Source of the DNA: Zeus faber
Lineage: Eukaryota; Chordata; Actinopteri; Zeiformes; Zeidae
DNA length: 64,000 nt
NCBI GenBank assembly: GCA_960531495.1
Contig: OY482848.1
Location: 26,111,343 to 26,175,342 of the forward strand
Direction: 5' to 3'
Part shown: positions 31,326 through 48,140 of the stretch, piece after piece
How the letters are laid out: each line of letters opens with the position of its first letter
Position numbering within the stretch: the stretch's first letter is position 1
Program-made: the position numbers and the translations under genes
Notes under the pieces: model-generated
The model's database searches: none
What the model saw: the letters and a program-made list of their open reading frames with translations, nothing else
What the model was told of the DNA's origin: nothing

Positions 31326-32434
31326 TATAACACTGATCAGCCACAAATTTAAAACTACCTGCCCAATATTGTGTAGGATCCCCCTAGTGCTGCTAAAACA
31401 GCTCTGACCTGTCGAGGCAGGGATTCCACAAAACCTCTGAAGGTGTCCTGTGGTATCTGGCACCAAGATGTTAGCAGCAGATCCATTATGTCCTGTAAGT
31501 TGCGAGGTGGGGCCTCCATGGATCAGGCTTGTTGTTCCAGCACATCCCACAGATCCTGGGAATTTGAAAGTCAAGTCAACACCTTGAACTCTTTGTCAAG
31601 TTGCTCAATCCATTTCTGAACAATTTTTGTAGTGTGGTAGGGCACATTCTTCTGCTGGTACTTTGTCTGCAACAATGTTTTGGTAGGTGGGATGTGTAAA
31701 ATGAACATCCACATAAATGCCAGGATCCAAGGTTTCCCAGCACAACATTGCCCAGAGTGTCACACTTCTTTGCCTTCTTCCCATAGTGCATCCTGGTGCC
31801 ATCTCTTCCCCAGGTAAACGGCGCACACGCACCTGGCCATCCACATGATGTAAAAGAAAACGTGATTCATCAGAGCAGGCCACCTTCTTCCATTGCTACG
31901 TAATCCAGTTATGACGCACACATGTTCATTGTTGACACTTTCGGCGGTGAACAGCAGTCAGCATTGGCAAGCTGCGATGCACTGTGTGTTCTGACACCTT
32001 TCTATCATAGCCAGCATTAACTTTTAAAGCAGTTTGTGCTTCAGTAGCTCTTCTGTGGGATCGGACCAGACGGGCTAGACTTCGCTCCCCACCCGCATCA
32101 ATGAGCCTTGGGTGCCCATGACTCTGTCACCAGTTGGCTTTCCTTGGACCACTTTTGGTAGGTACTGATCGCTGCATACCGGGAACACCCCGCAAGACCT
32201 GCCCCTTTGGAGACGCTCTGATCCAGTTGTCTAGCCATCACAATTTGCCACTTGTCAAAGTCACTCAGCTCACACTCTTCCCTATTTTTCCTGCTTCCAA
32301 CACATGAACTTCAAGAACTGACTGTTCACTTGCTGCCTAATATATACAACCCTTTGACAGGTGCCATTGGAACAAGATGAGCAATGTTATTTACTTCACC
32401 TGTCAGTGGTTTTAATGTTGCTGATTGGTTTATA
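31326..32434 (-). mobile_element. Tc1-like transposon, decayed
   Basis: About 1.1 kb. The ends read cactgatcagccacaaattt (left) and, on the other strand, aaccaatcagcaacattaaaa (right), with TA outside, as for Tc1/mariner. The minus strand still encodes transposase pieces, including ACSDESRFLLHHVDGQVRVR, RRLPGEEMAPGCTMGRRQRS and WAMLCWETLDPGIYVDVHFT. The first catalytic Asp (SDESRF) is kept. The region that should hold the second one (usually QQDNAP) is missing and reads KVPAEECALPHYKN. Several frame changes make it inactive. Confidence 0.9.
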
Positions 32435-33428
32435 CGGTAACTGCATTGTTTCATGAAAAAATGCATATGTTGTGCCACATTTTAACTATGCAGATGATAA
32501 TCAGGTGAGGGGTAGATGGGGCTGACAAGTGCACTGTGGCACAATGGTAATTTTCACATATTAATTTGTGTTGTGTTATGTTGTAATGCCTGTCATTGCA
32601 TTTATGGAACTGGAAGTCCAACTCATATCATATATTTCTAATGTGAAGATCCCATCTCCTATGAAGGCATTTGTCTTGCTGTTTAGAAGCTATAGCAATT
32701 GCTCATTTTAACTCTATTTAAGCATTCTGAAAAGGCTTCAAAGTTGGAGTTCAGAAAGTTCAACATGTGACATTAAGTTTTAAATGGACTTTGGTTAAAA
32801 GAACAGCCCTGTCCTTTAGGACTACTAAATGAAACCATTTTAGAATAATTTTGCTATGGCGGTTTATGTGGAGGCCTGCAATGGTGGAATAAATGAATTG
32901 GGGAAATTTCTTCCTCAGATTGATGCTTAGATGTTGTTGCAGAAAAGCTCAGTGTTGTTTTTTTCTTTAGTGCAGCGCTAAATCTGGGTCCGGGCCCTCG
33001 TGACTGAGATCTTATGATTATGTGATTTATTTATGTCTTCAATCGGCAGTTGAAAAAAGCTTAAAAACTCTCTTTGGCTAAAAAAAGGATGATCCTCTGT
33101 GACTCAGATTCATACAGTATCATGGTCATGGCTTGACTAAGCTTGGGGCTGGTTTGGGGTTTTGGTCAAATTCACCGCCTTCCAGTGTCAATCCCTCCTC
33201 CACCCCACCCACGGACCAGTGTGAGCAGAAGAGAAAGACAGGCAGACAGACAGAGAGACAGACAGAGAAACAGATGCGTTTCCACTCCCGCCCTGAACAG
33301 TGGTAGATAGTCTGGGTCACGATACTGAGTCATCCAGCCAGTCCAAGCTTTTTTCCTTCTCATTTGTCTTCTTTGTCATTGCTCCCACTTCCCTGCCCAC
33401 ACCCTGCCAATGTTACCACCATGGCCAC
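32435..33428. other. Intergenic DNA
   Basis: AT-leaning, with a short gaca/gaga-rich patch near 33237-33272. No gene signal. Confidence 0.4.
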
Positions 33429-33900
33429 ATACACACTACCCAACAGAATTTGACCGTAGACACACACTACCCAACAGAATTTGATGTAGACACGCACTAT
33501 CCTATAGAATCTGACGGTCAACACACACTGCCCAACAGAATCTGACCACAGACAAACTACACAACAGAATTTGACTGTAGACAGACACTACCAAACAGAA
33601 TTTGATGTAGACACGCATTTCCCTATGGAATCTGACCGTCAACACAGACTGCCCAACAGAATCTGACCACGGACAAACTACCCTCCAGAATCTGACAAAA
33701 GATTAACACTACCCAACAGAATCTGACCATAGACACACTACCCAACATAATCTGACCGTAGACACAGTACCCAACAGAATCTGACCATAGACTAACTACC
33801 CTACATAATCTGACCAAAGACATACACAACCCTACAGAATCTGATCAGACACACACTAGCCAATAGAATCTGACCATAAACACATTGTCTTACATAATTT
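33429..33900 (+). repeat. Degenerate minisatellite, unit about 27-37 bp
   Basis: About 15 diverged copies of a unit like cacactacccaacagaatct plus gaccatagac. A weaker echo of the same wording (accctatatagagtctgatc, cactacggaatctcaccc) occurs at 34200-34345, after about 300 bases of unrelated sequence. Confidence 0.85.
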
Positions 33901-35291
33901 CACCTTTGTGAGATTCATCCTCTCATTTTCCAGAAAACTTTACCTAAATTTAAACTTCAGCTTGTTGGTTATCAAATGATGTGCCGCTGCCCAAAGTGCA
34001 CAGAAATTCAAATAACAATAAACATATTTATAAAAATTTTTTGTATCATTTTAATGTCAACACATTCATAACAGCAGGCTTCAAATTTGGTTTCTGTCTT
34101 CTATGTATCATTTTCACAGTACAGTGTACAGTCTGTTAGTCTAGTTTTACTAGTAGACAAATTTTTGTTGTTTGTTTCCTATTAAAGTTTTAGAATGTCA
34201 TGATAGACCCACAGTACCCTATATAGAGTCTGATCCTGGACATACTGCACACTCCACTCCACACTACAGAACCTCACCTATATCCTCACTACACTACGGA
34301 ATCTCACCCAAACCACAGTGCCCTACAGAGCATTTTCAGAATCTGGGTCAAAATCCACATGAGGTTTAAGATTTTAAAAACGTGGTTCTAAAATATCCTG
34401 GAGAACTCTTGGTGTCCGAGCCAGTTGTCTTTTCTTTAATTGAGATCCAAAGTTTCCTTGAGTCCCTGCAAAGTAAGACATACTGGTTAGGAAAAGTGAG
34501 AAGAAATAGTAAAAAAAAATGAAAACCGTGGCCTGTGGATGTGCTTTCACACTGAGGGAGTTACATCATTTAGATTCATTCAGAATGATGCAAGCCCTCC
34601 TGAAAATAAGCAAACACAATAGAAAGCTGTACGCTAGTTTGAAAAATGTATGTTGCCAGGCCACACTCTCTCCTCTTACTCTATTCTGGAGCCCTTTTCT
34701 CATCCTGCAAATCAATACTGCCACTGCAGGCGTAAACTCTTGGCTAATCCTGTCCCTTTTCTGACCAACGCAGGCCAAATTAGCCTCAACGTGGAGCACA
34801 TTTGTTATGCCTCTATTGCTTCAGAGTGTCCTCCAATATCAAGAGGTTACATCATTCAGGGATGAGAGCAGAAACAACTGCAGAAATGATCAAAAAATCT
34901 TGACAAGATCAACCTGGATTTTATTACACACATTCTTGAGGCAGGTTTGCACATTCCATCTATGGCATTGAGTAAAGATTTTGCCAAGAATTTTCTTGAT
35001 ATTTAAATATCTCCCCTCTAAAGACATAGGTTAAGTTTGACTCCTCCTGGGGGAAAGAGGCAACATCAGGTAAAATGCGCATTGCACAGGCATGCAAGTC
35101 ATGTCATTAAGCCACTTCACGATCCTGATAGTGATAGTAAGCCTATGTACACACTGGGAGTTTGCCAACGTAAACATGTGTTTGGCCATATCGTCACAGG
35201 CTGCTGATCTAACTGAAATAAGTGAAATAGCTCAGAGGCACAACTGCATTGCTGAAATGCTCTGACAGTTTATATTGTCCTGAGATGGAGT

Positions 35292-35364
35292 CTTATCTGA
35301 TTCGGGGGTATTTGATATTTGTTGGATGCTAAAGAGTAAGTTCTCTCTTGGGTGTGTAGTGTAG
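35292..35364 (+). repeat. Dispersed 73-bp repeat, copy 1
   Basis: Shares 31 exact bases beginning cttatctgattcgggggtat, and about 85 percent overall, with 44243-44317 in the same orientation. Flanking sequence is unrelated. Confidence 0.8.
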
Positions 35365-36086
35365 AGCTTTTGGCCCATATGGAAGTTGATTTTTGGATGT
35401 CTCTTTCCAAGGCACCCGGTTGAAGTAGACATGTAGAGACATTTACTCGTTTGAGAGGACTCTGTTTTAACTTGAACCGTTGCCAGACACCTCACATGGA
35501 GTAATCACCCTAGGGATCCCTTAAGAATCACCAACACCTCGAGTTAACATACTGCTGAAATGAAAGCAAATATGATGAATATTCAGGTTGTATTTTGGCT
35601 GGGAACCTGACCTCTATACCCAGAGGGGAGGCTCATCAGTTGCAGGAGGAGCTGATATAGGCTAAACACTTTTAACTGTTAGATGAAATGAAGTAGTGAC
35701 CTCTTTTGTGCACTGCTCTGCTTTGATGGCCTGACTCCTTCACCCCTTATCTTTTTGGTCATTCATTCCTTGGTATGGTCCATTACCCAGTCTAAGAGGC
35801 AAATAAATGAATAACCACTGTAAATCTTGAAATTGTGTAAAAAAAACATTTTACTTATTGACTTAAGAGAATTGATCAAAATGCCTGCAGTGTTATGTTT
35901 TAGGGTTCCTTGGTTCTATACTTTCCTATAACTCTTATCATTTAAAGACAACTAGCGACAATAGTTTCTTTGTCATAAAAGCAATAAGGCGTGGTCCCGC
36001 ATATGACCAAAAGACTGCACAACTTATCTTGTTTTATGGACTAATTATCACAGTCTAGCCAACGCCTCCACACTAGTGTACTACTT

Positions 36087-36298
36087 GTGCCGAGTTCAGA
36101 CTATGTGATTCTGGCCTGACTTGTCTGGGATTCCTCCTGGTGAAAGATCTTGTAGTGTGACCCCCGTCACCGATCAGTCATGTAGTGTGAAACCACAACC
36201 ACTTCAAGATTACAGATCACAAGACAGAAAGTTGTGTAGTGTGAACAGCACAGCGAACCGACGACTTTGAAAGTTGTGTAGTGTGCCCATGGCATAAG
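36087..36298. mobile_element. Short inverted-repeat element (MITE-like)
   Basis: Left end ttgtgccgagttcagacta; right end on the other strand ttatgccatgggcacacta. The interior repeats the words 'tgtagtgtga' four times. This resembles a family of small fish non-autonomous elements. No clear target duplication. Confidence 0.45.
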
Positions 36299-36491
36299 TA
36301 GTAATTACCTGCAGAGGTCTTTCTCCTATGTCATACCACAGTGTAAATAATGGCATAGAGCCGAGAAAGAACCCTTTTACAGACCTCTGGGTAACTGACT
36401 CTAATAGATTTTGAACTAGCGTGTCACTCTGTACACTCATATTTAATGTTTAGTAGTTGACATTTCTTTGTCTTTAGCTGGTAATGTTATG

Positions 36492-36519
36492 TTGCACATT
36501 GTATAACTACAATGTGCAA
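36492..36519. other. Perfect 12-bp hairpin
   Basis: TTGCACATTGTA, loop TAAC, then the exact complement TACAATGTGCAA. Confidence 0.7.
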
Positions 36520-37276
36520 TGTTGTAAGGCAATGTTAACTGGCCAGTCCAACCCAAAAGTTGCATAAAGATTGATAAATATTGTATCATTTGGGGAATTT
36601 AAGTCATTAGGTCATGTCTTTCCAGCTATCTTAGATATCAGTCATTCCAACACAGAGGTCACCAAAGGCGATTTCATCACTTTAAAGAAAAGGCAAATTT
36701 GACAGGAATTGGTATAGTAGCTTTCAGCTTACGTGGCTTATTCTCCTTTTTGGCTCAGTTACAGTAATGTTAGTCAAACACTGATGACCCCAGAGGGAGT
36801 GATAAGGTCAGCAGGACCTACAACAGGGCGTCATGAACAACAATGAGGAACCGTGGCCTTTGTGGGGCGGAGGAACTAATAGAATTTAGTTAAATAAAAA
36901 AATAAAAAAGTTCTGGTTTCTCCTTTATGTTTACTTTGTTTTATTAATCCCCCCTCCACACACACACACCAGCATACACCCACCGTCTTCCTCCGCTTCT
37001 CTCCCTCCACTTCTCCCCATCCATATAAACACACGGTCCCACCTCGGTTTAGAGCGCTGTGTGATCTGGCGGTAGGACCTCCGGAGGTTTGGCTCCTGGA
37101 CCTTAACCGGGACCGGCTCCAAAATAGCAACACGGTTCGCGCCAGGCGAGCGGATTGGCTGAAACCGGTCTCACCACGGCCATGGGGAAGTGGTTCTGCC
37201 TGGAAACTGGGATGGAGGTGGTGGCGGGGGGGTAGAAGTAGGGGAGGCATTTTTTTTATTAAGATACAAGAGTTGA

Positions 37277-39982
<2,706 letters not shown>

Positions 39983-40082
39983 ACGCAGTGGTGGACACAG
40001 TACGCTGTGTGACTGGGCCGCCTGATGCAGCTCCTGATTGGCGATCAAAGGCTCTACAAGAAAGCCTCATGATGGTGCTCCG

Positions 40083-40206
40083 GGGTGAGGCTTATAGCCG
40101 TTACAAGCAGGCCTCCTGATGCAGCTCTGGGGTGAGGCTTATAGCCGTTACAAGCAGGCCTCCTGATGCAGCTCCAGGGTGAGGCTTATAGCCATTACAA
40201 GTAGGC
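40083..40206 (+). repeat. 47-bp tandem repeat, about 2.6 copies
   Basis: Unit ggtgaggcttatagccgtta plus caagcaggcctcctgatgcagctc. The copies are nearly identical, so the expansion is recent. Looser relatives of gcctcctgatgcag lie just upstream at 39971 and 40019. Confidence 0.85.
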
Positions 40207-40394
40207 CGTGTGACATAACTCACGGGTGGGGCACATTTCCAAGTCCCACAGATGAACTTCTTCCAAGACGGTCTGTAGCTCATTAAGTCTGTTCGTTACA
40301 ATTTAACACTTCTGGTGTAAGTATTTTGCAAATACCACCAATGGTCCGAGTCAGCGTCTTGATGTTTCTCAACATCTCTTCAGGTTTCATTTTG

Positions 40395-40469
40395 CCCTAC
40401 CTCCTACAATGTCTCCTACCTCTACTGACTGGGACAGTACAATGCATCATAGCTCCTAGATTGTCTCCT
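40395..40469 (+). repeat. CTCCTA minisatellite, left fragment
   Basis: Words such as ctcctacaatgtctcctacc and agctcctagattgtctccta. It continues at 42040 on the other side of the element at 40474-42035. Confidence 0.75.
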
Positions 40470-40473
40470 ATAT

Positions 40474-42035
40474 GTGATCCACCGCAGACTTTAGGTACAT
40501 TTGGTGGCTTTTGACTCTTTTCACATCATTTGGAAGTGAAAAATCAGAGCTTCGAAACAAGGTGTCACTTGTGCAAATCAAGCAAATATTTTTAAAGCTA
40601 TGACTTGTTAATGACAAGGGTGTGGCAAACTGTGTTTCTGAGATAATCACCTTCAAAGTTTTCCCCTACACTTGGCTGTATTCAGCCAGCTCCCAGAATG
40701 CAATTGGTTGGAGGACCAACACAGCCTGGCTACTTCCACATGGCTACTTGACACCCTGCTGAATGAGGCAATCTCTGCATTGTTCTTGTGTTTTTAGTGA
40801 ATGTTAAACAGCGTCATCGACACATCTTTTATTTTTTTATTTTATTTTTTTTACAGACTTTTATTTAACAGTTAGAATATACATGTTTTATAAAAGCGGA
40901 ATTATTCAGGAGTTTAAAAGTGCGGACACACAACACAACAAAATGTAGAGTCTATCAATAATATGAGTCTCTGTTTATCAGCCTTGGCGTGTCATTTAAT
41001 ATATTAATGTGCGTATGCCAAATATCTCCAAAGTTGTTGGAGTTATTATATGGGCTTACCCCAACCCTAACCCCGCTACACTCTGAGAGCTTGTTTGGAG
41101 CCTCTTCTCATTTTCTTTTCGCCCCTGGCTGCATTTGCAGGTAAACTTGAGAATCTTGTGCATTACTTACTTGTTCATAATCTGCATCACCAACCTCAAC
41201 AGACTTCATCACGTCATCAACTTCTTCGGTTGTAACAACAACAGGCGTGTTGTCGGTCCCTCCAGTGGTTCTTGAAAATATTCTGTTTCATCGCCACATT
41301 CAGGTTGAAATCCGCTGTTTGAAATGTTCTCAAAGTCTGGTATAATGCCGGTATCAGTTTCAGCATCGCTCTTGTTCCCTGCATCGCTGTTGGAGAACTA
41401 ACTTTCATCACAGAAAATTAAGTCCAGTATGCGCTGCTTACACTGACTTGGATCTATCGCTCTGGTCAGATTAAGATCCGCAGAAGATCTAAACATGATT
41501 TAGATCTTCTGCCTCTCGGAAGGAGACTAACATTTTCACAGACAAGTGAAACGTGATCCTCGGCTTGTTTTGCGGAAGGGACGTCTGTGACTTCTTCGGT
41601 GGTATACGTTGGTACACACCCCCTCCACAATGATGTCTCCGTGTGTGTAAAAGTAGTACGATTTAAAGGTTGAGCTCTATCAAAACGGTTTCACTCTGTG
41701 ACTTCACATGATTTGGAATATGGAGGAGCCATCTTCACCTGGACGGTCGCTTTAAAGGAACCGATCGATCGGCGTTGTTCAGCTCCTTGGTAAGTGAAAC
41801 TGTGTTTCCCCATGAAATCTAACAGGAATATTTAACTCCACGGTTTAACATTTTTCTACTATTTATAAATCTAACTCAGTTTTGAAACTACATTGAGCGA
41901 TAAAAGAACCCACAAAGGAACACACATCTGGAAAAAATCAAATTTTTCTTCTAGAAAGGTTTTTTTCAACTTATTTGGCTGCTCCTGGCCATTTTAGAAA
42001 TGCGCGAGATAGCAGGTTTTGCTGCGGTGGGTCAC
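40474..42035. mobile_element. Unclassified DNA transposon, 1.56 kb, with 14-bp inverted ends
   Basis: The left end GTGATCCACCGCAG and the right end CTGCGGTGGGTCAC are inverted repeats differing at one base. ATAT flanks both, so the target duplication is AT, TAT or ATAT. An AT duplication would fit the ISL2EU group, which is a guess. The minus strand near 41215-41410 has an open acidic frame (SDAETDTGIIPDFENI, SGFQPECGDETEYFQEPLEG), perhaps a remnant of an element protein. A perfect 14-bp hairpin lies at 41480-41512. No catalytic domain was seen. Confidence 0.65.
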
Positions 42036-42540
42036 ATATTGTCTCCTAGCTCCTACACTGTCTCCCACACAGTCTCAGAGGCGGTGTCCTAGAACATAGA
42101 ATTTCTTCTAGCTAGTATTCTCTTCTATACTCTCCCCTAGCTCCTACACTGTCTCCTAGACTGTCTACTGCCTCCTACAATTTCTCCTACACTGTCTCCT
42201 ACCTCCTGCACCGTCTGATGCGATACCTCCTAACTTCTAGATTGTCTCCTAGTGTGACCTAGCACCTAGACTTTCTGCTAGGCTGTGTATTTCCTAGACT
42301 AGTCTTCTACACTCTCGCCTATACTGTCTCTGAGTTCCTAGGCTGATTCCTTCAATCTCTTCAATCTTAAGTCTCCTATACTATTTCCTAGCTCCTAGAA
42401 TGTTTCCGACACTGTCTCCTAGCTCATAGATTGTTTAGTGCACTGTGTCCTTCCTGCACTGTGTCCTTCCTCCGACAATGTCTCCTGCATTGTCCTGGGT
42501 CCTAAAATGTCGCCTACAGTGTGTCCTAGCGCTTATGTAC
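42036..42540 (+). repeat. CTCCTA minisatellite, right fragment
   Basis: Around 25 diverged copies of a unit near 19-20 bases, tctcctagctcctacactg. It runs up to the GT tract at 42549. Confidence 0.85.
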
Positions 42541-42546
42541 CCACAG

Positions 42547-42548
<2 letters not shown>

Positions 42549-42611
<63 letters not shown>

Positions 42612-42630
42612 GCGCGTGCGTGCGTGCGTG
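42549..42630. repeat. (GT)n with GC-interrupted tail
   Basis: About 28 GT units, then tgcgtgcgcgtgcgtgcgtg. Confidence 0.93.
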
Positions 42631-43204
42631 GGCCTGTGAGCAGTTAGAGATTTTGCGAATGATTTTTATGTTTTGTTTTTTTTCTTTGCTGATTTCCTTT
42701 TAGTGGTATTTTGTGCTTTACCCCAGATTCCTTAGGCATGAGTACCAGAAGCAGTATTAATACACACCAGATTAGCACTTGTTTACTTAGTGAAGGACTG
42801 TTTTCCAAAGCAACATGCTTCCTTCTGCATATTAATACTTTAAAAAAGCAATTGTATGTACCTGCCAATTAGCTAGTAGCACATCCTTTCATCCCCCAGC
42901 ATAATGAGGACAACTTTATCAAAGATTATTTGTATTGATGGATTAACGTTCGATATGAATGGAATGATGATGATGATGATGGAGTGACTCATCGTGTGTG
43001 CGTGTGTGTGTGTGCGTGTGCGTTCGGTGTGTCATACCAAAAAAATGCCTGTGAAAAAAAAGGTCCGTTGGATCATTTGCACTTTTATTTTCCTTCTCAG
43101 CTTTTAAACAGTTACTTTGCATGGAGGACGGGGTCCGACTTCTTGGTTTTTCGTACAGTCCGAGTCGAAGCCGCATGAAGCCTGAATTTACATGAAACAA
43201 TTTT

Positions 43205-44242
<1,038 letters not shown>

Positions 44243-44317
44243 CTTATCTGATTCGGGGGTATTTGATATTTGTAGGGTGCTAAAGAGTGTCATTTCTCTC
44301 TCGGGTATGTAGTGTAG
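44243..44317 (+). repeat. Dispersed 75-bp repeat, copy 2
   Basis: Pairs with 35292-35364, sharing gattcgggggtatttgatat and gctaaagagt and ending in gtagtgtag in both. Confidence 0.8.
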
Positions 44318-47300
44318 TGATTAAGTGGAGCGATGGAACACTTAGATACCAAATTTTCACCTCGAGCTAAACTAACTAGAATTTCATTTTTCATTCACAA
44401 ATTATTTTCTGAGTTTACAAGTTTGGAATTTGAATTGATTTTGTACATTTTGAAGTTACATTTTTTTTAATAGATTTGTCTGCATTTTGGGGAAATTGAG
44501 CTTGTTCTGCCCATACTAAATTATTCATTTTATTTTTAATCGAGACTCAAATTCCAATTAACAGATTCCAAATTATTGAGGTGTAATATAAATTAAAATA
44601 CTACACAAAATACACTTTCAAATTCAGGAACAAGCTGTTGCAAAATTCACCTTTCCAGTGCTTGTGCACATGCAGTTGGGTCTCTGATGGGCCTACTAAC
44701 ACACAAACTGTGAAATAAGACAACCCAGTCAGTTTTTTGTGAGCTGTCCGTTTCAGAAAACATGTCCGAAAACGACATGGTCAGCTTTGTGTCTCCTTCC
44801 TCCGTCACTTGGGCGCTCATTCGAATCAGAACCGCCCTCCATCTAACTCCATGCACGGCTGGAGAAATACCAAGCGCTGGACCCACTAGCATTGAAGCTA
44901 AGAGGTAAGCATGGGAAGTGCTCTGTTGTAAGGCAGCACAGGCCAGCACAAATCTTTGAAAATAAAGAGGAATAAATACCAACTGTGTCACAAAACTACA
45001 GATAAAGGAAATGTAAGTGTTTAAAAAATAATTGTGCTGTTTCTTTTGCCATTTACTACTAGCTTACGCTAATAGCTGAGGCATACCTGTCAGCCCTCCC
45101 GTTTTACCCGGATTCTCCTGTATTTTACCCTTCTCTCCCGCTGTCCTCCCATTGAAATATTTTCCTGTGAATCTCACATATTTCAAGATTCAAGAGGTTT
45201 ATTTGTAACCTTTCTAAAAAAAAATATATATATATATAATATATACTGTATGTTGGCAGTAACGTTGACGGTAAGGCTGCGCTGTGCACTCAGAGCCATA
45301 CTGTGCGTCCCCGATTCTCTAAACAAAACCAATAAAACAGTGTTGTAGTATTTTCTTCCCTTTCCTAATTGAATGATTTCAATTCATCCCCAAAATGGAT
45401 GAATAATCGTGATAAATAATCGGGATCACAATACTGAGCAAAATATATATCATCATTTCAGCCATAATCGTGCAGCCGTAGTATAGAGGTATGTTAGAAT
45501 GGTTAGAATGCATAATCTGGGTTGTACTTTGAGCAAAAAACTTCAGATGTGTTTTGGGAGAACTATATTAACTTGTTGAAAACGAGTTTGATATGGGGCC
45601 TTTACTAGTAAAACAGATTTTTCAAATTTCCTTTTCCAAAATTCACATTGAACATTACATTAATTCAATTTTTTTTGCCATTTTTGTGATGCACACATTT
45701 ATTTCTACTGGTTACAAAATATTAACCACAACCTCAAGCATTTTATTGAGTTATAATATTTAATAAAATATGAAATATATTTGACAAAATGTATTTATTT
45801 ATTTCATGTGTTTGTTTGCTAAAGCTCGAACAACTCAAAAAAGTTATTTACAACTGAGTCCCAAAACATTTGTGAAGAATGATGAACATAGTTAAAACAC
45901 TCAGTCCAATTTTTGGTTTTGGAAAATAAAATTATTTCACTCACCATTTTTAATCAGCATCTATTTTCGAGACACGGCTGATTTTACATAAAGTTAATAA
46001 TTCAAGTATTCAATAATAATCCAACTTGTCTTTTTTTCTAAATGTGAGAGGTTTATGTAATGTGTTACAGGGTTGTAGGCCTCAAGTCTGGACTCATATC
46101 CCATTGTTTTCCCATTGTCATCTTTTTCATATTTTCCTCGTCTCTTGAATTTTCTCACTAATTATATCGGGAGTATAACTGAGTTCAGCTGCCTTTTATG
46201 TCTTTCTTTTTCAACATGCACGACTGTCAATCCTTTCTCTGTCCATAATCATTGAGTAAATATAATCATCTTATTGCCTTTTGATGAGGCCAACTGGTTA
46301 AAAAAACAGGTATTGTTTTGATTTGTTCACTCTGAACGAGCCCTCACATGTCTGGCTCAACAGCACCGAGTTCTGCTCAAGGCTGCTCATAGAAGAGGAA
46401 AACATGCTTATGGGCCTGATTTGTTAAAAAAAAAAAAAAAAAATCCAGTAGATGTGTGCAGATCTGTTTGGTTGATATTTTAAATCTGTGGTCCACATTA
46501 CTTCGCCGGATTACGTGAAAAAAGGAATAGGAAATAATCCTTGAAATGTTGTCCGAGCATCCCTGGGGGAAAAACTGTAACATGCGACTCAATGAGGAGT
46601 TAAAAATCCAAGATGGCATTAAAGAATAGAAGCCGTGCAATGGTAGTTACTCACAGAAATATCACTGAAAACGAAGCCATTGTCCAAAAATCCAGCTGTC
46701 AAGTTCAGTCACAACATAAAGTGCGTTCAAGTAAACTCCGAAAATGGTGCTTTGTTTCAGAGAACCCGGAAAACTGTAAAACGCACCCAACACAACTAAA
46801 CTGGACCCTGTGTATTGCTGCCTGCAACTATATTATTATTGTTATTATTTATATTATCATTATCATCATTATTCATATTGTTATTATTATGTATACATTC
46901 CTGTTATTTCTGGTGTCATGGTCAACCAATCTGTGCGGCATGTTGACAGAATATTTGGAGAAATTCCACCAGCATTTATTATGGGACCAGATCTCATACA
47001 TTGTACTTGGATTCATGTCCTTGTCGAATCTGCACCTAAAAATGACCTCAAATCCCCTAAATAATTATCAATTTAAATACCATTTCACATGTCAGTATGT
47101 GAGTTGTAAAAGAGGTTATAGCAAAAAAGTACCATAATGTTTTGAATATTTAAAGCCATTGAATTTTATACATTGAAGTTTTTGTTTTGTTACAAAAATT
47201 CTGATCCAAAAATTAAATTCATGTGTCGCCCCATGTCGGGGACTACTGGCTTTCACAAAAAAATGTTTACATAAATAATGTACTATGTTTTTTTTTTAAA

Positions 47301-48099
47301 CATTATATATAACCAATATTTTCCAAAGTAACCCCCTGCAGTACCCCCATTTTGAGAAACACTGTGATACATTACTCTACTTTTAAAAAACAACAATAAT
47401 ATGATAAAAATAGCAAGCAATGCAGTTGCTATCAACACCACATATTTGGCTTCAACATAGGAATGTTGACAGATGCTGATTTACTCACGTTAACTGCGAG
47501 CAGAAAGATGGCTACGGTGCACACAACCTTTATAACTAATGTAAACAACCAGTTTATCTTGGTTATTGATACATGTCCTATAGTATGCCTGGGAGGTTTC
47601 CACCTCAAATCACTTGCAAAGGGATACATCGCCTTTTAACCCAAAATGTATGAAATAAACTTGGCAGTTAATGCTTTCTGTCTATTTGAGGACACCGTAG
47701 CTCAGGCGGATGGAAGGGCAGTAGGGTCTGGGGTCAGTTTGGGGGCGTGGAGGAGGAGACGCTGCAGCCAATGTGGTTGTGGTTCCCATGGCTCCTTTTA
47801 ATTGATAACCCTAACCAAAAAATAAAGTTAAAAAAGGAAAAAAAACAAGACAATATTCATTTGGGAAAACAACTGATAAGTCAAACAATAGACAAACACT
47901 GAGGACACCTTTAATGTGATATAAGCCTTATAATTTTTAAGAATATAGCCCAAAATATTTTTCCGAGTATAAACTCAACAGTCCAAACTATCCAAAATAG
48001 TCCTGACCTCCACCCAAAAAAACAAACAAACAAACAAAAATGTTGTTCCACAAGTGGACTAATGCACATCCCTGGCAGCACTGATGGAAGACCTGTGAA

Positions 48100-48140
<41 letters not shown>

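Noticed and set aside
33429-33900. Array of short repeats with variable spacing, superficially CRISPR-like
   Set aside because: The repeats are degenerate, the spacing is irregular, there are no distinct spacers, and the host is a vertebrate; it is a minisatellite.
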